52,803 bases of DNA from Bremia lactucae (Eukaryota > Oomycota > Peronosporomycetes > Peronosporales > Peronosporaceae): the NCBI RefSeq assembly GCF_004359215.1, contig NC_090617.1:3382110-3434912 (forward strand), in the 5' to 3' direction. Shown one piece after another: positions 51,002 through 52,803 of the stretch. Made by a program: the position numbers and the translations under genes. The notes below the pieces were generated by a model. It did no database searches. It worked only from the letters and a program-made list of their open reading frames with translations, and was not told where the DNA came from. How positions within the stretch are numbered: the first letter of the stretch is position 1; the number at the start of each line of letters is the position of its first letter.

Positions 51002-51130
51002 TGTAGGCGGGCGGGTCTTAATGCGGCCACGCTCTACTTAAGCATACACTAGAGCATAGTAAGAAAGCGATTAGACCGTCTACTCTCGTGTGCCGTGAGG
51101 TAGTTGTGGTGGGCGCCTTAGCGACCTCAC
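51002..51130 (-). repeat. LTR-D fragment, truncated at CCTCAC
   Basis: TGTAGGCGGGCGGG...AGTTGTGGTGGGCGCC...GACCTCAC matches the reverse complement of the end of LTR-D (29900-30030). It is cut at exactly the same point as the fragment ending at 29499, where an LTR-A tip follows. Confidence 0.6.
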
Positions 51131-51568
51131 TGTTACGGGGCACTACTCACTTGTACTGCTTTGGTACAAGTCCGCTTCGCACTGCCTCAGTGCGAGTGGT
51201 GCCTCACGTCACTTCACGTACACTAGTACGTACAGAGGAAGACTCTTTTTAATCAATTTCTTTTAAAGAGGGTAACTAAAAACTGTATGTAATATAATTA
51301 AGTTCTTTTGCTTCTAATAATTTAATACTAACTTAATTATAAACTAATACAAAATATGTAACAAAGTCTAATCCGTCTCTCTCTTGCGCGTGTCCAGAGC
51401 TGACTGGACCGCGGAGAAAGTAGATATGATGGTCTATACTACCAATGGATAAGTTTTTAGAATACTACCATGTAAAGAAATATTCTCCAGATATTATCTA
51501 CATTTTAGATAATATATTAATTGACAACCTTTAAGTGTTAATTTCATGTAACGATACACCCCGTTACA
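51131..51568 (-). repeat. 3' LTR, family A
   Basis: 438 bp, same family as 2164-2600. The adjacent purine tract (minus strand AAGATAGGGGTGA) shows it is a 3' LTR. Confidence 0.9.
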
Positions 51569-51589
51569 TCACCCCTATCTTAAGCGACA

Positions 51590-52587
51590 ATCGCTCTGAC
51601 TGTCATTGGATAGAGTGGTCACTAAAATACCACTTAGTTAAAAACGATGTTTAATTGGTCGGAACCATCATTTTAATAATATCGCATGGTTAACAAGTCC
51701 ATGCGGTATGCGAGTAGTGCCCTTCTTCGGCTGCGATTTATGCAGCCGCAGGCGACGCATTATTGTCCCTTGCAGCAGACGGAACGTCTGCCGTATTTTC
51801 ATCTTCCCCGCAAATCTAAATGTTGCGGGTGCACGTGGTGATACACCGCGTGAATGCGACCCCTCTTTGGAGGTCGACTACGCATGCGAATGGACGAAAT
51901 GGCCGACTCGGGAAGAGCAGAACAGTCGCCTGATCCTGACTGAGCCTTCGAATGAGGGGGATCATTCGGGTAGACGTGCTGGTAGCATTCGTTACAGCAT
52001 GTACGGTTACGAAGGTGAGGATGATTCCTCATCTCGAGCTCCATCTCCCGTGCCGTCACCCGCACATATTTCTGTGCGTGTTGATGACGATGGCGTAAGC
52101 CATCGTCATAAAAGTTCTTGTGGTACCCCTGCTTCTGGGCGTACCACTCAGGGGATCGTAGACACTAAAATTGTCTCGTCTTGCGCATGAAGAGAAGCCG
52201 TGGACTTTGCCCGAACAGCTAATCAATAGCTTGTCTGGAGAGACTACTCCTCATAATAAATATCCCTTATTATTGCGACAAAGCTACATGGCCTTGCTCC
52301 CAGCGCGAAGAACTTTCGCGCTGAGAAAGAATTCTATCTCAATGCTTTTTAAGCATCGATGGTATAGTGGCAACAATTAGCGAGATAAAGTCTCGCTCAT
52401 GCAAGCCTGGAGCGCTTTCATTCGCAATGTCAAAGACATTGGACGCGAAGCCTGGGTTCAAAACTTTAACGCGAATCGCGTAAAGTTCGAGAAACGAACT
52501 CCAACCGGTGCAAAGTATGAATTGCATCGGTTGTCACGTGAGACTGGGCTTCCATGCCTCACGTGGAGTGATCCCTATCCGTGTTGA
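51590..52587 (+). pseudogene. antisense gene, family A, second copy
   Basis: Plus-strand here, i.e. antisense to its element. Colinear with 36194-35234: ADGTSAV-type block near 51770, PSLEVDYACEWTKWPTREEQ near 51863, VDDDGVSHRHKSSCGTPASG near 52080, EKPWTLPEQLINSLSGETTP near 52192-52250, then KHRWYSGNN, a TAG where 35234-35638 has GAG, and MQAWSAFIRNVKDIGREAWV. Frames shift near 51700 and 52170. Function unknown. Confidence 0.5.
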
Positions 52588-52803
52588 AAACACGAAGAGA
52601 GTAAAAGGGGATGTCTATTCCCTTTCTTCGCCCTGGGGAAGGGCTCGCATCTCTATTGAGATGGGGGATGCGATTGACGTTTGCAATCGATTTACAAGCG
52701 ATAGGGGCGCGTTTTTTCTGATGGGCCTTCTGAACCATCGGATGGGTCTCGTCATACTGACGGACGAGGCCCTCAACGTCAGCAACCAGCTGGGAACGAG
52801 GCT

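Larger units (their letters stand above)
51131..52803 (-). mobile_element. Gypsy element, family A, 3' end
   Basis: Minus-strand element: 3' LTR-A at 51131-51568 (TGTTACGGGG...CCCCGTTACA), purine tract on the minus strand at about 51570-51582, then the antisense gene region and, at the window edge, the chromodomain segment on the minus strand (reverse complement of 35030-35120). It continues out of the window. Confidence 0.85.

Overview
The window looks like a repeat-rich oomycete (downy mildew or Phytophthora-type) genome segment. The evidence is two secreted proteins with an RxLR motif just after the signal peptide, short GT-AG introns with TACTAAC/TACTAAT branch sites, Inr/FPR-like core promoters next to start codons, a GH6 glucanase, and Ty3/Gypsy and Ty1/Copia elements covering roughly two thirds of the sequence. 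The species cannot be named from the sequence. Two assembly gaps (30102-30347 and 33610-33709) hide element ends.

Layout, left to right. 1-2600: 5' part of a minus-strand Gypsy element (family A). 2904-3509: RxLR effector 1. 4309-10884: decayed Gypsy element C1 (family C). 10885-19516: Gypsy relic G2, split by a Copia element (11190-16538) with a 5-bp target duplication. 19517-24436: composite Gypsy element with a family-A LTR on the left, a family-B LTR on the right, and no RT or integrase core. 24437-26597: inverted gag/protease half of a family-B element. 27135-27698: RxLR effector 2. 29245-30773: cluster of truncated and nested LTRs. 32593-33481: TMEM41/VTT-type membrane protein. 33710-36687: 3' half of a family-A element. 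37612-38360: COMMD3-like gene. 38698-40100: GH6 glycoside hydrolase. 40504-43425: membrane-anchored M14 carboxypeptidase. 43618-50989: a complete but mutated family-C Gypsy element (C2). 51131-52803: 3' end of another minus-strand family-A element.

The host genes sit in small islands between retroelements. Effectors, glucanase and peptidase are the kinds of extracellular factors expected of a plant pathogen. COMMD3 and TMEM41 are housekeeping membrane-traffic genes. No operon logic applies; each gene has its own upstream region.

Two signals stand out. (1) All three Gypsy families (A, B, C) carry an extra gene on the strand opposite to gag-pol, between the pol end and the 3' LTR. It overlaps the chromodomain or integrase tail and ends in coiled coil. 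In family C the two copies differ mostly at third positions of the antisense codons. (2) The family-A internal region, and to a lesser degree the other Gypsy elements, is tiled with short perfect inverted repeats (7-11 bp arms) far above chance.

Many element reading frames are broken by stops and shifts. Coordinates of decayed features are approximate. All family assignments are by reading motifs, not by database search.
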